Shown here: positions 1 to 11,983 of the stretch, one piece after another | Layout: every line of letters starts with the position of its first letter | How positions within the stretch are numbered: the first letter of the stretch is position 1 | Source: Paratrimastix pyriformis | Taxonomy: Eukaryota; Preaxostyla; Paratrimastigidae | Direction of reading: 5' to 3' | NCBI GenBank assembly: GCA_027972325.1 | Contig: JAPMOS010000017.1 | Coordinates: forward strand, 186,001 to 250,000 | DNA: 64,000 nt | The notes under the pieces: model-generated | Told to the model about the DNA's origin: nothing | Databases searched by the model: none | The model's input: only the letters and a program-made list of their open reading frames with translations | Translations under genes and position numbers: made by a program

Positions 1-570
1 GACAGCAGAACTCTTTAACCAAGGACGATCCGACTCCCCACCTGAGTCCAAAGCATTCGGAGATGGGGAACCAACCAAATCAACAACTCAATAATTAGGC
101 GCCATCGCGGATTGAAAAGGGATGACGTCTTCCATAGATCGCTTCGATATATCGCACCAAATCAATTCTTTTATTCCAGCTGCAGATTTAATTAAAAAAA
201 AAAAAAGGCACGCCCCCGCGCGGTCGATCCGGAAGGCCGAATGTAATCTGAGAAAAGAAAGAAAAAGGTCTGAGTCCTGGTTCGCAATCGAAATCCGCAC
301 ACATGGTACCCAACAAAAGTTGGCTCAGACACAGGAAGGATGGTAGAAAGTAAATTCCTCATATTGGACAACCCCTTAGGGAGTCCTTCAGAGGGTGACA
401 CAGAATTTCGTTTTCCATCAACGCCATACATCGGCACCCACACTTAGACAGATACATATTGGTAGCAGACCTAGCGCAAGGAGGCTGCCTTCTCGAGGTC
501 GTGGCGCCGAACCATGAAAAAATAACCCCGGCTCCTTAAGCTCTTCCGTTTCCGTTTGAAACGCTTGAAA
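1..570. other. Upstream region without a recognised gene
   Basis: Base composition here is near balanced, much less GC-rich than the gene body that follows. The short open frames on both strands show no family resemblance. It probably holds the promoter and 5' UTR of the CLU gene and perhaps the edge of a neighbour beyond the window. I see no tRNA, repeat array or clear core-promoter element. Confidence 0.5.
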
Positions 571-1847
571 ATGGCCACTCCAAGGCCCGGAACCGCGACT
601 CCAAAAAAGGCCCCTCAAGCAGAGGAAGAACTACCATTTCTACGGCAGGGACCTTTGATTAAGCAGAGCAATGGGATCATGAAGAAATGGAAATCTTGCT
701 ATGTTCGGTTGCGGAAGATCGATCTGTGGGTTTTCCCGACCGAAATCGATCCGACCGCAAAGACTTATGACTTATCGAACTCCTTGGCCGAAGCTGTTCC
801 CGATAAAAGGTTCAAGAGGTCATTTGTGTTCCAGATCACCCTCCGGGGGAGACAGAAACGGACGATGTTTTTTGCTGCCAGCAATCCCGTCGAACGGGAA
901 GATTGGATCTCCGCGATTAACCACCGCGATCAGGTCTGGGCCCTTGCGACGGGCTATTGACCTTAATCTGTCTCCTCCTCCTCAGGGGGTTGTGGAGCGG
1001 CCCATCTGTTCGATGTTCTCCGTTGCTGAACTGACCTCGATTGCTCAAAGGTCTGCCTGCCGAATTGTTCGGATTGGACACCGACAACCTTTCCCCCATA
1101 GCGCACCGAAGCCCGATGTGGTCCAGGACCCGATGTCCCCCATGGGGCCCGAGCCTCAGGGGCCTCCTGGGGGCCCTTCCACCGCCACCGCCACGGGGCC
1201 CCAAGAGGCGGAGAACATCAGTCTGTCGTCCCCTGAGGGCCCGACCACAAGCCTAACAACCCGCCCCTTCCCCGCCCGCTCCCCTCCCTCCCCTCCCTCC
1301 CTCTCTCACCTCCCCTCCGCAGCCGACTGGAACGAGCGCTTCCGGTGGGGCCTCCACGACGGTCGAGGAGCTCGAGGTGGCCATCGCCCAGGTGAGGGCA
1401 GGTGCTGCCCACTGGGGCAGTGGTGGTGGTGCCCCCTGGCGGTGTTCCCTGGCGGTGTATGTGCCGGGTTCCCTGGCGGTGTATGTGCCGGGTTCCCGGT
1501 GTTGCCTTTGGCGGTGTATGTGCCTTCCCTGGCGATGGCCCTGCGCTGGCGGATGCGCCGCCCTCCCCGCCGCCGGCTCGACGGGCTCCACCTGCCGCCC
1601 CTGGCCGCACGCTCGCCACCAGCGGCATTGCGCCAACCCTGCCCCCGGTCGGTGAAGCGCCCCCTCGGGTGGCGCCCTCCGGAGCCCCGAGTCGGGCGGC
1701 ATCGTGCCCCGGCGGCCCCCGCCTGTCGCGCGCCACCCCCCACACACCACCCTCATGAACATGGCTGGCATGACCGAACTGTCCCTGTCCCTGTCCCCCT
1801 GTCCCTGTCCCCCCGTCCCTGTCCCCTGTCCCTGTCCTGTCCCTGTC

Positions 1848-1879
<32 letters not shown>

Positions 1880-1947
1880 TGTCCCTGTCCCTGTCCCTGT
1901 CCCCTGTCCCTGTCCCTGTCCCCCTGTCCCTGTCCCTGTCCCTGTCC

Positions 1948-1992
<45 letters not shown>

Positions 1993-2273
1993 GGTGGGTG
2001 GTGCAGCGCCACCCGGGGGCGCGGCCATCCCGGAGAAGGTCAAGCGGCACCGGGAGTACTACCTGGCCCAGGGCATCTACTTCCGGGTCACCGAGGAGGC
2101 CACCATCCCCAGTCCGCCTGCCCGCCCCCGGCCCGCCATCCACCCCTTCCCCAGACAGCGTCCCATCCGCCTCCCCATCTACCACAACATCAACCGCTCC
2201 ATCAACCGCCCCTCTCCGACCTCCCTCGGTAGCACGGAAACCCGCCCCCAAGCCGGCTCAGACCACGATGGGT

Positions 2274-2324
<51 letters not shown>

Positions 2325-5300
2325 GGGGGCCTGCCCAACATGGGCGGCCTGCCCAACTTCGGGGCTCCCGGTGGGATGGGCGGCCTACCCAACATGGGCG
2401 GCTTGCCCAATTTCGGGGGGGCGCCCGGCATGGGGGGCCTGCCCAACATGGGGGGCCTGCCCAACTTTGGCGGGGCCCCCGGTGGGATGGGCGGCCTGCC
2501 CAATTTCGGGGGGGCGCCCGGGGCCAACCCGCCCGCCGCCATGCCCGGCGGGATGTCTGTCCTCCCATCCCATCCCATCCCCTCGACCTTTGCCGCCGCC
2601 GCCACCCCGCCACTGCTGCTGACCACGGCCCACGTGATGGGTGGGGCCCCACTCTGCAGGCCGGGCGGCATGGGGATGGCCCCCGCGGGTGGCGGCCTGC
2701 CCCAGTTCGGGGGCCCCAGCCCCAGCGGGGCACCCGGCCAGGCCCCAGGCCCCGGTATGGGTATGGGTATGGGCATGGGCATGGGCATGGGCATGGGCGG
2801 GGGCTTTGGTGGCTTCGGCGGGTTTGGCGGCTTCGGCGGCTTCTCGGGTCTGCTGCCCCTCGCGGCCGTGCTGTTTGCGTCCCCTTGCTGCCCCTCGCGG
2901 ACCCGGCGCGCGGCTTCCTCCCTGCGTCGATCGCACCGCGTCGCCGGTCTCATCTCTCCTCGCCTGGCACGCCGACCGACCAGATGGGGCCTCCCAGCCG
3001 GCCCCCGCCCCCGCCTATGAGCTGGACGAGGACCGGGCCGCGGCCGAGGAGGAGACCGTCTACAAGGAGATCACACACGAGCTCCACGGCATGTCCGCCT
3101 ACGCACGCGCCGGTCCGCCCCGGCACATGCCACCAGAGAGCCAGATATGACCATGCCCACAAGCCCAGTCGGCACAACCCCGCCATGTTCAGCCAGCTGA
3201 CTTGTCGCGGCCCATTGCTGGCTGGGTGGGCCCTGGGCCGCCGGGGGGGGCAGGGGTCGAGGGCCTGTCGATGTGTCTGATGTGCTCGGTCGACTACAAG
3301 GGCTTCCGCGTGGTGGCCGTGGCCATCCAGCCCTTCGACTTCGGCGACGGCCAGGTCTGCGCCGGCCCCCAGGGCAGCCACACAGCCACACAGAGGGCAT
3401 GCAGGCGCACGCAAGAACACAGGGACAGTGGGGCCGGGTCAGGGGCATCCGGGCCCTCGGGTTTCCGTGAGCCCTGCCTGATGACCCCTTCTTCGTGTGG
3501 TGTGTGGTGGCCACTGTGGGGCCCACCCGTCCCCCCCGGGCTGCTGCTGGGCTGGTCGGGCAGCGGAAGGTGGCCTTCAGCGTGGAGCAGGGGACCATCG
3601 ACCCGCACGTTGCCGACCTCCTCGAGCGGGCCGCCGCCCCGATCCACCTCAAGAAACGTCCGCCGCCCCCCGCCCCTCGGCCCTCGGCCCTCGGCCCGCT
3701 CAGGGGGGCCGGCGCTCCCCAATGGTGGCGGTTCTTCATCTTCTCCCCCTGGCCGGCGCCGGCTGGTGCTGATGGCGCTGGTTGCTGTTGTTGGGGGCGG
3801 GCAGACTACGTGCCCATCCCCGAGCCCCAGGCCACCCCCGCATCACCCGGGGGCCCTGGCGGGACGGCGCTGGTGCCTGCGACACCCGGGAGCCCCGGGG
3901 GCGGCCCGGTCCGCTCGCGGCTGGTGCAGATCGCCTGCTCGTCCTTCACCCAGGTCCACCGGTCCGCACTGCACCGCCCGCACCGCCCGCCCGCCCGCCC
4001 GCCCGCCCGCCCGCCCGCCCGCCCGCCCGCCGGGCCCCCCTGGCCCACGGTCGGCTCACCCGCCACCCGCCACCCGCCACCCGCCACTCGCCACCCGCCA
4101 CCCGCCCGCCCCGCCCGGATCTCACTCTGTTTGATGTCGGGTGGCCTGCCTGGTGGTGGGGGCACCGTGGGGGTGGCCGTGTGGCGGTGGCGGTGGCGGG
4201 GCAGGGGGTCGGACAACCGGGCCTACATGCTGCACCTCTGCCGCACCATGCCGGCCGACCTGCCCGCTAAGGGTCCGTCCCGGGGGCGGGAGGGAGGCTG
4301 CTCCCCACGGCCGCCTCGCAGCGCCATCGCCTCCCTTTTCCGGCCCGAGCTGGTTCTCACGCTCATCTTCTGGCGGCTGGGTTCCCTGGGGACGGTGATG
4401 ATGATGGTGGTGATGATGATGATGACGATGACGATGATGGCTGATGACGACGATGATGGCGCTGATGATGGCGCTGATGACGATGGTGGTGGTGGTGGTG
4501 GTGGTGTGCATGTATGCTGGGGGCGGCGCAGGGACGGACCAGCTGCTGACCCGGCAGCTGCGACCTGAGTACCTCAGCCTGCAGCCGGCCGCCCTCAGCA
4601 GCGACGCCTACTGCCCCCTCGCCGGTCCGCATGGCCCATCCGCCACCATCCCCCCTGGGGTCGTGCCCGTCGTCATCGCCACCCCCGGGTCATCATCTCC
4701 CTGGCACGCCCGGCTCACCCCCGTCCGATTGGTTTGGGGGTGTGGGTGTCCCCCCGGCTGTGGGCCGTGCAGATGCCCTGGATGCGCTGGACAATGACCG
4801 CGAGGTTGCGGCCGCCTCGCGGCAGCTGCTGGAGGGGGTCATCCCGCTCTTCATCCAGAAGGTCGCCATCCCCACCGCCATCCCCACCGCCATCCCCACC
4901 GCCATCCCCACCGCCATCCCCACCGCCATCCCCACCGCCATCCCCACCGTCATCCCCACCGCCATCCCCACCGCCATCCCCTCCGCCGTCCCCTCCGCCG
5001 TCCCCTCCGCCATCCCCTCCGCCGTCCCCTCCGCCATCCCCATCCCCACCCCCACCCCTTCCCTCATCCCTTACCGTGTCGTTGCTCGGGTGGCTGACCG
5101 TCCGATCTCCCGCGGGTGTGGTTGTGCGGATTGGCGGGGCGGGGGCGGGTGTGTGTGTGCAGCTCGACCTGCTGGAGGTGCAGCCGGCCACATCCCGGGA
5201 GCTGGTCGACCAGATGCACAGGGCCGGCATCAACGCCCGATACCTGGGTCCGCCTGCTGCACCCCATCACATCCCATCACATCACATCACATCACATCAC

Positions 5301-8300
5301 ATCCCACCTGCGCCCACCCCGCCTCGGTCCCGGCTCCTCCGCTTACGAGTGCTTCTTCTTCTTCGGCTGGCTGGCTGATTGGCCGGATGCCGTGTGTGTC
5401 TGTGTGTCGGTGTGCATGCGTGTGTGCGTGTGTGTGTGACCAGGGCGCGTGGCGCGGCACACGCGGCTGCCCCACGTGAAGATGGTCTGCGAGGTTGCCA
5501 TGGCCGCACGGGCCGCGGCACACATCCTCGCGCGGGCCCTCAGGTCCCGCCACCCCCACCCCGCCATCCGCCCGGCACCTGCTCCCGCCATCCGCCCGGC
5601 ACCTGCTCCCGCCATCCGCCCGGCACCTGCTCCCGCCATCTGCCCGCCATTTGCCCGCCCTGGCCCGCCTGCCCCCGTCCTCACGATGATCGGGCATCGT
5701 GCGGGACTGGGTTTTTCTGGGGTGGCGGCGGCGGGACCGGCCGTTTCCCCCACAGGGCGCGGCAGCGGCGGTACCGGAGCGGGGAGCTGCCCGTCGAGTC
5801 GCCGCAGTTCTGGGACGCCTCGATGCTTGAGGGCCTCGAGGAGGACCAGCTCGGCCTCGACGGCAACGGTCCGCACCCCCTGCGACACCGCAGACAGACA
5901 CACCCCATCATGCCGTGTCGGGGGCGGCGGTGATGGGGACGACTGCCTCGCCCTGCCTTGTGTTTCACACTGCTGTGTCATGTCGCTGACCTGCAGGCCT
6001 GGCCAATATGTGGGGCGGCCCGGGGCCCGCGACGGATGGCGGGGCGGGGGGCCCCATGCCTGGCGGCCCCATGCCGGGCGGCCCCATGCCGGGCGGTCCC
6101 ATGCCGGGCGGTCCCATGCCGGGAGGCCCCATGCCGGGCGGCTACGGGGGCCCGGGCGGCTTTGGCGGGGGCTTTGGCGGGGGCTTCGGCGGCTACGGTG
6201 GCGGGGGCTTTGGCGGTTACGGCGGCTTTGGCGGCGGCTTTGGCGGCGGCTACGGGGGCGGCTTCGGGGGCTACGGGTGGCGGCCCAGCCCGTACCCGGT
6301 GGCCCGGACGGAGCAGAGCGTCAAGCGGCGCCTGGAGGAGTGTGTCGTGGAGTTCTTCAGCCTGGTCCTGGGCACGGGCGACGAGTGCGCCAAGGTCCGC
6401 CGAGGCCCGTGCTCTGCACGCAATCGTGGCCCCTTGGGCAGGGCGGGTCGCGGAAGGTGGGCCCGTTCTCTCATGGGTGTGGCCATGACCCCTCTCATGG
6501 GTGTGGCTATGACCTCGGCTGTGCGGCTCTGACTCCCATGGGTGTCGCTCTGACCCCTCCCCTGGGTACGACTCTCATGGCTGCGGCACTGGCCACGCTG
6601 CTGGGGCGCAGTTCTGGAAGAACGTCCTGGGCCCGGAGATCCAGCAGCGCTACCAGTACCCCCTGGCCAGCCCGGCATCCATCCACAAGGCGGCCCTCTT
6701 CCGCGAGCTGCAAGACCACGTCCGCCATCCGACACACAGACACGCCGCATACCCTCCTCCCATGGATCTTGTCCTTACCCGCCCCCCCTGCCCTGCCTTC
6801 CACGGGGGGATCACCTCGTCCTCTTGGGGCTGTTGGGGGGAACTGCGGGCGCCGATGCCGGGGTGGGCGCCGGGGCTGCAGACGGGGGCCCGCTTCGCAG
6901 ACACCAACCAGTACGACTTCGCCAAGGCCGACCCGGTGCAGTGGTCCCACTTCCGCGGCATCGAGCCCCGCACCAAGCTGCCCAAGGTCCCCGCCCCGGC
7001 CCCCGCCATCCTCGTGCGCCCCCTCCACGGCCCCCGCCCAGCAGCCTCATGCATGCTCTCTTCTGCTCACGGCCACGCTGATGTCGGGGCTGGCGCGCTG
7101 CCTGCTGGCGGTGGTGGTGTCGTGTCTGTGTGTCTGGTGTCTGTGTGCCTGTGTCTGTGTCCGTGCAGGTGCTGCCCGCGATGGACGAGCTTGCCGCCGA
7201 GGCGGAGCGGCACCTGCGCGAGGGCGAGACCCTGGAGGCCATCCAGGCCATCAACGTCCGGCTGAGCCTGGTCAGGTCGCTCTTCGGCTACAAGGGCGAG
7301 TGCGCCCCCATGTTCCTCCGTCCGTCACGCCCTCGCCCTCGCCCTCGCCCTCGCGCCCTCGCGCCCTCGCCCCCGGCCCCGGCCCCGGCCCCGGCCCCCC
7401 GGATGGGACGGGCGCTCATCTCCCGGCGTGCCGGCTTGGGGGGCGGCGGGGGGCGGGCAGAGCTGGCCCAGATCTACCTGCAGTGCGGCGACATCGACCA
7501 CGCGGCCCTCTACGCCAGCACCGGTCCGCCCCCTGCAGCCGCCATCGCCGCCATCGCCATCACCACCATCCATCGCCATCACCATCCATCGCCATCGCCA
7601 TCGCCACCCCGTCACCATCACCCTTCCGCCTGCTTCTGCTGGGCAGCCGAGGGCGCCTCTCGGTGTGTGTACCACTCGCAGATGGCCATGATCTACTGCA
7701 CCCTCATGGAGGTCGGCCCCCGCCTCCTCCCCGGCAGCCCCGCCCGCCCACCCAGCCCATCGTACGCTCATCATCCCCCCCCCCCCCCCCCCCCCCCCCC
7801 CACGCGGACATGCAGGTGAGCTACCGGAAGCAGGACGAGGCCAAGGGGCAGGAGTACTACCGCAAGGCCATCGAGGCGCTGACCTTCCACCTGGGGCCCC
7901 ACCACCCGTTCTTCATCGACATCTACACCACCCTCGGCAGACTGTCCGCCCACACGCATCCGCCCACGTGCCCCCACCCGACCCCCACAGCCACACAGAC
8001 AGGCGCAGACTGACATTGACAGGCAGTGACATCAAGAAGACGCCCCGCCTCACTCGGCCACACACCCCCTCCATTCACTCCCCTGCGGCGGCGGCGGCGG
8101 CGGCGAACGGCCCGGCGAGCAGCTGCTTCCAGAGCGGCAAGTACGAGCAGGCCCTGCAGGAGCACACCAAGGCCATGGAGCTGGCCGTCCAGGTGCTGGG
8201 GCCCAACCACCCCACCACGGCCGTGACCTTCACCAAGGTCGCCCACGCCCACAAGGCCCTGGGCGAGACCGACCGGGCCATCGCCCTCTACGAGCGGGCC

Positions 8301-10114
8301 CTGCTGGTCTACCAGACCCTCATGGGCCCCGGCGCCCCCACAACCGCAGAGACCCACTTCTGGATGGTCCGCACCCACCGCCCTCTCGCCCTCTCGCCCT
8401 CTCTCGCCCTCTCGCCCTCTCTCGCCCTCTCTCGCCCTCTCTCGCCCTCTCTCGCCCTCTCTCGCCCTGCCGACCTGGTTGCGTGCGCCGTGCGCTCCTC
8501 GCCCCCCCACCCTCGGCCTCTGACATGCCTCCTGCCGCATGTGGGGCGTGCGTCGTACGCAGGCGGAGGCCTTCAGGGCCCGCGGGTCCTTCCGTGAGGC
8601 CCTCGACCACGCCCAAAAGGTCTGCCCGCCGGGTCCCTCGGGCCCTGGCCTCACCCCGCGGGTCTCTTGCCGGTGTGATGCCCTGGGGCGGCACAGGCGC
8701 TCACGACCCGGCTGCAGACGCTCGGGGAGACCGACATGGCCACCCTCAACTCGCTCTCCCAGGTCCGCCACTCCGCCCCCGGCCCGCCCCCGGCCGGCCA
8801 AGCTCATCGCTGCGGGGGGTCGGTGGTGGCCGCAGGTTGCGACGATCAGCGACGACGCCTCGGACCCGGCCACGGCCCTGGCCCTCTTCGAGCAGCTCAT
8901 CACCATCCTCAAGAGCGCCGACCCCACGGGTCCGCCTGCCCGCCCCGCCCCGTCATGCCCGCCCCGTCATGCCCGCCCCCATGCCCGCCCCGTCATGCCC
9001 GCCCCGTCATGCCCGCCCCACCCATCCAACGGCCCCATTGCGTTCTGATTCGCGCATGCTCTCGGTGTCCTGCGGGATGGCAGGCGAATCGGACGAGATC
9101 GGGGCCCAGCTGCAGGCGACCACCCGGAAGGTGGTCGGCATCATCTTCCGCACGGCCGCCCCCGAGCGGCGCCAGATCCTGACCCGCATCCGGCGCCAGG
9201 ACACACGCACAACCGACGCACGGTCCGTGGCGGCGCCCCCGGCCATTCCGTCTTCACCACAGGTCCCTTGCCGGGTGCAGGCTGATCGAGGAGGTGGTCC
9301 GCCTCATGGACGAGCTGATGCCCACCCGATACGTGGAGGCCCTCTTCGAGCAGTGCCTCAAAGGTCCCCCTGGCGGCCCACCCCTGCCTGGCCACCGCCG
9401 CCCCCCCCCCCCCCCCCCCCCCCAGCTCCCCCGTCTGGAGCGTGCACGGACAGGCATCTCATTTGCCGGGGTCGGATCCGCTCGGGGGGTGGCGCAGGGA
9501 GCGAGGACGCCTACCTGCAGCTGGCCTGCGTGGTGCAGCTCTGCCAAGACGACGAACTCAAAGTGCGGGATGTCCGTCCGGCCCTCCGCGCTTCCCGCCC
9601 CTCGCAGCCCTCGCCCCTGCCCGCCTCCTCATGGAATTCGACTCTCTGCTCTCGGCAGCCCGACGCCGAGCGGGACGACCACTCCGTCTGGGGGGAGGGC
9701 GACCTGCAGGTGATCCGGGATCGCAACCCCACCGATCACGATTTCTTCGCCTCTGGACCGGGCACGCCCCGCCCTGAGGGCTCCAGGACCCCCGTCACTG
9801 GCCCCAGTACCCCGGGGACCACCGACGGGGCGACTGGGGCGACTGGGGGGGCTGCCGGTGGGGCGTCGCCCGCCACACGGGGCGCGACCGCTCTTTGGGG
9901 GAAGGCCCGCACGGAGGTCAAAGCGACCAGCCTCTTCAAGACCCTGCTGGCTGGCAAGAAGCAGACCACACCCGGGGCCGCTGGTCCCGAGGGGGCCGCA
10001 GAGACTGCGGGGGCGGCAAGGACACCAACCCCGGTTCCGACCCCTGTCAGCCCGGTCACTGCCATGATGGGGTTGAGCACGACGGTCCCCGAGGCGGCTC
10101 TTCCACCAAGGTGA
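571..10114 (+). CDS. Clustered mitochondria protein (CLU/CLUH) with N-terminal PH domain, about 30 exons
   Basis: CLU proteins bind mRNAs for nuclear-encoded mitochondrial proteins and control organelle distribution. Exon 1 (571-933, first ATG) encodes a PH domain (IKQSNG, KKWKSCYVRLRK, VEREDWISAINH). A 52-nt intron (934-985) links it in phase to the next exon. The CLU domain follows in pieces: DYKGFRVVAVAIQPF near 3,290, DNRAYMLHLCRTMP near 4,215, LTRQLRPEYLSLQP near 4,545, LLEVQPATSRELVDQM and INARYLG near 5,170-5,250, and HVKMVCEVAMAARAAAHIL near 5,475. Kinesin-light-chain-like TPRs span about 7,170-9,400 (YEQALQEHTKAMELAVQVL near 8,145). The protein ends with a Ser/Thr/Pro/Gly-rich tail. 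Two long Met/Gly/Phe-rich low-complexity stretches (about 2,268-2,860 and 6,010-6,290) interrupt it. Family identity is firm; exact exon edges in the N-terminal third are not, and a separate PH gene ending at 960 is the alternative. Confidence 0.85.
1781..1992 (+). repeat. (CCTGTC)n imperfect hexanucleotide array
   Basis: About 35 copies of a CCTGTC-type unit with occasional extra C. It lies between two CLU exons and ends just before a coding exon containing VKRHREYYLAQGIYF, so it is most likely intronic and may serve as an oversized pyrimidine tract. Confidence 0.85.
2268..2860 (+). repeat. Met-Gly and Gly-Leu-Pro-Asn coding repeats in CLU
   Basis: An ATGGGC hexamer array (2,268-2,324) encodes alternating Met-Gly. 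It is followed by repeats of GLPNMGGLPNFGG type, then a second MG run and GGFGG units to about 2,860. The frame stays open across the whole block, which suggests translated low complexity, although an intron at about 2,560-2,660 is possible. Confidence 0.6.
3972..4031 (+). repeat. (GCCC)n tetranucleotide run
   Basis: A run of GCCC units inside a CLU intron, followed by a short array of CACCCGC-type units to about 4,100. Confidence 0.8.
4865..5060 (+). repeat. 12-bp minisatellite (CCATCCCCACCG-type)
   Basis: About nine near-perfect 12-bp units, then a diverged CCTCCGCCGTCC/CCTCCGCCATCC block. It starts directly after the CLU exon ending GVIPLFIQK and lies in the following intron. Confidence 0.85.
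5569..5645 (+). repeat. Three copies of a 24-bp tandem unit
   Basis: Tandem CCGCCATCCGCCCGGCACCT-type units downstream of the CLU exon carrying AAAHILARAL. Placement says intron. Confidence 0.75.
8384..8468 (+). repeat. CTCTCGCC octanucleotide-type array
   Basis: Repeating CTCTCGCC/CTCTCTCGCC units in the CLU intron after the TPR exon that ends near 8,360. Confidence 0.8.
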
Positions 10115-10231
10115 TGAATCCTTAAGGGTTTTTTTGCTGATCGGACCCGTGGTTCTTTTTTTTTCGCCCCTTCCGGCGGCTGGTTGTGCCGGACAGGGGA
10201 GAAAGGCCGCCGCAGCCCCCTTTTTTTATAT
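10115..10231. other. Short CLU-LANCL intergenic spacer
   Basis: 117 bp between the CLU stop and the LanC-like start, same strand. It contains T-rich runs (near 10,130 and 10,155) and a TATATA stretch just before the ATG at 10,232. Room is only enough for a short 3' UTR plus a compact promoter. Confidence 0.6.
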
Positions 10232-11646
10232 ATGGACAGCCACCCACGTGCCTTTCAGAATCCATATGCTGCTCGTGATGCACTGCAACCCCTGGAACAA
10301 ATTGTCTCGGAGATAGTTTCGACGTGGAGGAAGATTGATCGCGCGTATTCGGCACCGAACCTGGATGACGAGACGCTGTACACTGGAGTGGCCGGGCCCT
10401 TGTTTGCGGCATACCGGATTGCCACCACGGGTCCGGCGCAGACGTACGATCATTTTGTTGCGGCATGCCGGAAAATGTTGGCCCAGGCCCTTGCTCTTCT
10501 GGGCAATTCTGATCGAGAGTCCCATCAATTCTCCTTCCTTGATGGGTGGTCCGGAACCATAGCTGTTTGTACCGTTGTCTCGCACTTTTTGGGAATCCCG
10601 CACGCTGAGCTCCTGACCCGGCTGCTCGGGCTGGCGGATGGGGCACTTGCCGCACGGGAGGACGAGATCCTCTATGGGCGTGCGGGCTATCTGTTGTCCC
10701 TGGTTTTTGTGATGAAACACATCCCCTCGACCGTATCCAACTGTAAGCCGGTGGCCGATCGAATCTTGCAGGCACTCGTCGTCTCGGGGCTGTCTGTGTG
10801 TCACTTGCACCGCCAACTTACCCCCCCTCGAACCAGACGGGACCGACCCCCGGACTATCCGCTTCCCCTGTTTTTCAAATGGCACGACACACAATACCTG
10901 GGTGCTGCCCACGGTTACGCAGGTCGGATCCACCATCGGCGCCCGCCTCACCTTTTTTTTTCTGTTGCTGCCCCAGGCATTTTCCATGCGATGCTCGTGT
11001 TCGAGCAACTCTTCCCCGGGACGGCCGTTCCGGTGGAGCCAAGTCCGGTTCCCCTGCGCCAAATCGTGCAGCGAGCCGCGGCCGACATGGCCCGCTTGCA
11101 GCTTTCTTCGGGCAACTTCCCTTCCAAAAGTCCGGCTCCCGCCACCCCCCCTTCGGCGGCTCACCTCCCCCAGTTTCCAGCCTGAAGGGTCCGTCCGGTG
11201 CTGCTGCTCCCAGACATCGACACCGCTCTGACGACGACTCAGAGTTGGTCCAGTGGTGCCACGGAGCCCCGGGCGTGTGCCTCTTCCTGGTCGCAGCCGC
11301 GGAGGTCGGTGCGGGTCACGTTTGTCTTCCCGCGGCTGACACCCTCTTTCGCGCTGCTACAGACCCTCCAGGATTACAGCCTCCTCCTCGCGGCCATCCG
11401 AGGGAGCGGTCCGGCACCCCCGTCATGCGCCTTCCTGTGTTCGAACGTTCTCGCTCCGGTTAGAGTGCGTCAAGCGGGAGGGCTTGCTGTGGAAGGGCCG
11501 TGGCTTGTGCCATGGGATCTCGGGCAACGCCTACCTTTTCCTGGCCATGTATCGGCTCACCGGGGCCCGGGGGTACCTCATTGACGCCAACCAGGTCCGG
11601 CCCCTCGACCTGTGAGGAACATTGCCCGTTCCAACCACGTTACCCC

Positions 11647-11684
<38 letters not shown>

Positions 11685-11857
11685 AGTTCGCGGAGTTCGA
11701 GAGGGCGCACTTCGCGGAGCTCCGCACGCCCGACAATCCCTACAGCCTGTTTGAAGGGGACAGCGGTTACATCACGTTCTTGAACGACCTCAACCGGGCC
11801 AACTACTCCAGCCCCACCGACCCGACCAAGGACTGGACTTTCCCCTTCCTCTGCTGA
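10232..11857 (+). CDS. LanC-like protein (LANCL family)
   Basis: Eukaryotic LANCL proteins adopt the zinc-dependent double-barrel LanC fold and bind or use glutathione. The start [13 protein letters not shown] matches the usual LANCL N-terminus, so the ATG at 10,232 is chosen. Family blocks follow in order: [12 protein letters not shown] (about 10,380), [17 protein letters not shown] (about 10,660), [17 protein letters not shown] (about 10,875), QLSSGNFPS (about 11,100), [12 protein letters not shown] (about 11,250, first Zn cysteine), [13 protein letters not shown] (about 11,510, second Zn cysteine and histidine) and [18 protein letters not shown] (about 11,730). At least four introns interrupt it; the clearest runs from about 10,922 to 10,976, and the last contains a 37-nt poly-C run. 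It is complete, with all zinc ligands present. The frame ends TGA at 11,857, tail-to-tail with NUP155. Confidence 0.93.
11648..11684 (+). repeat. 37-nt poly-C homopolymer at a 3' splice site
   Basis: An uninterrupted C run ends immediately before AG and the last LANCL exon. It appears to be the polypyrimidine tract of that intron. Its length in the assembly is probably approximate. Confidence 0.85.
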
Positions 11858-11983
11858 GGGCCCAGGGGACCATCCCCCGGCCCTCGGAGCGCGATGGGGA
11901 GGGAGCTGGAGAGGAAGTAAAGGCGCTTTGACGGGGCCCGAGGCTGATGTGAATAATAATCAGGAGGACGGAGGCGAGGGCGC
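11858..11983. other. Convergent spacer LANCL/NUP155
   Basis: 126 bp between two stop codons on opposite strands. It includes an A/T-richer patch near 11,950 (GAATAATAAT) that could hold poly(A) signals for one or both genes. Confidence 0.5.

Noticed and set aside
1218-2251. Minus-strand open frames rich in Gly/Gln/Asp/Arg opposite CLU
   Set aside because: Antisense translation of the CCTGTC array; no family match and the sense strand carries a known gene.
701-3280. Very long plus-strand open frame (859 codons)
   Set aside because: It crosses introns and repeats and reads as Pro/Arg/Leu low complexity. Only the part around 986-1,260 is real CLU coding sequence.
5449-8013. 854-codon plus-strand open frame
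   Set aside because: A fusion of introns and shifted exons in the CLU gene; the true blocks lie in changing frames.
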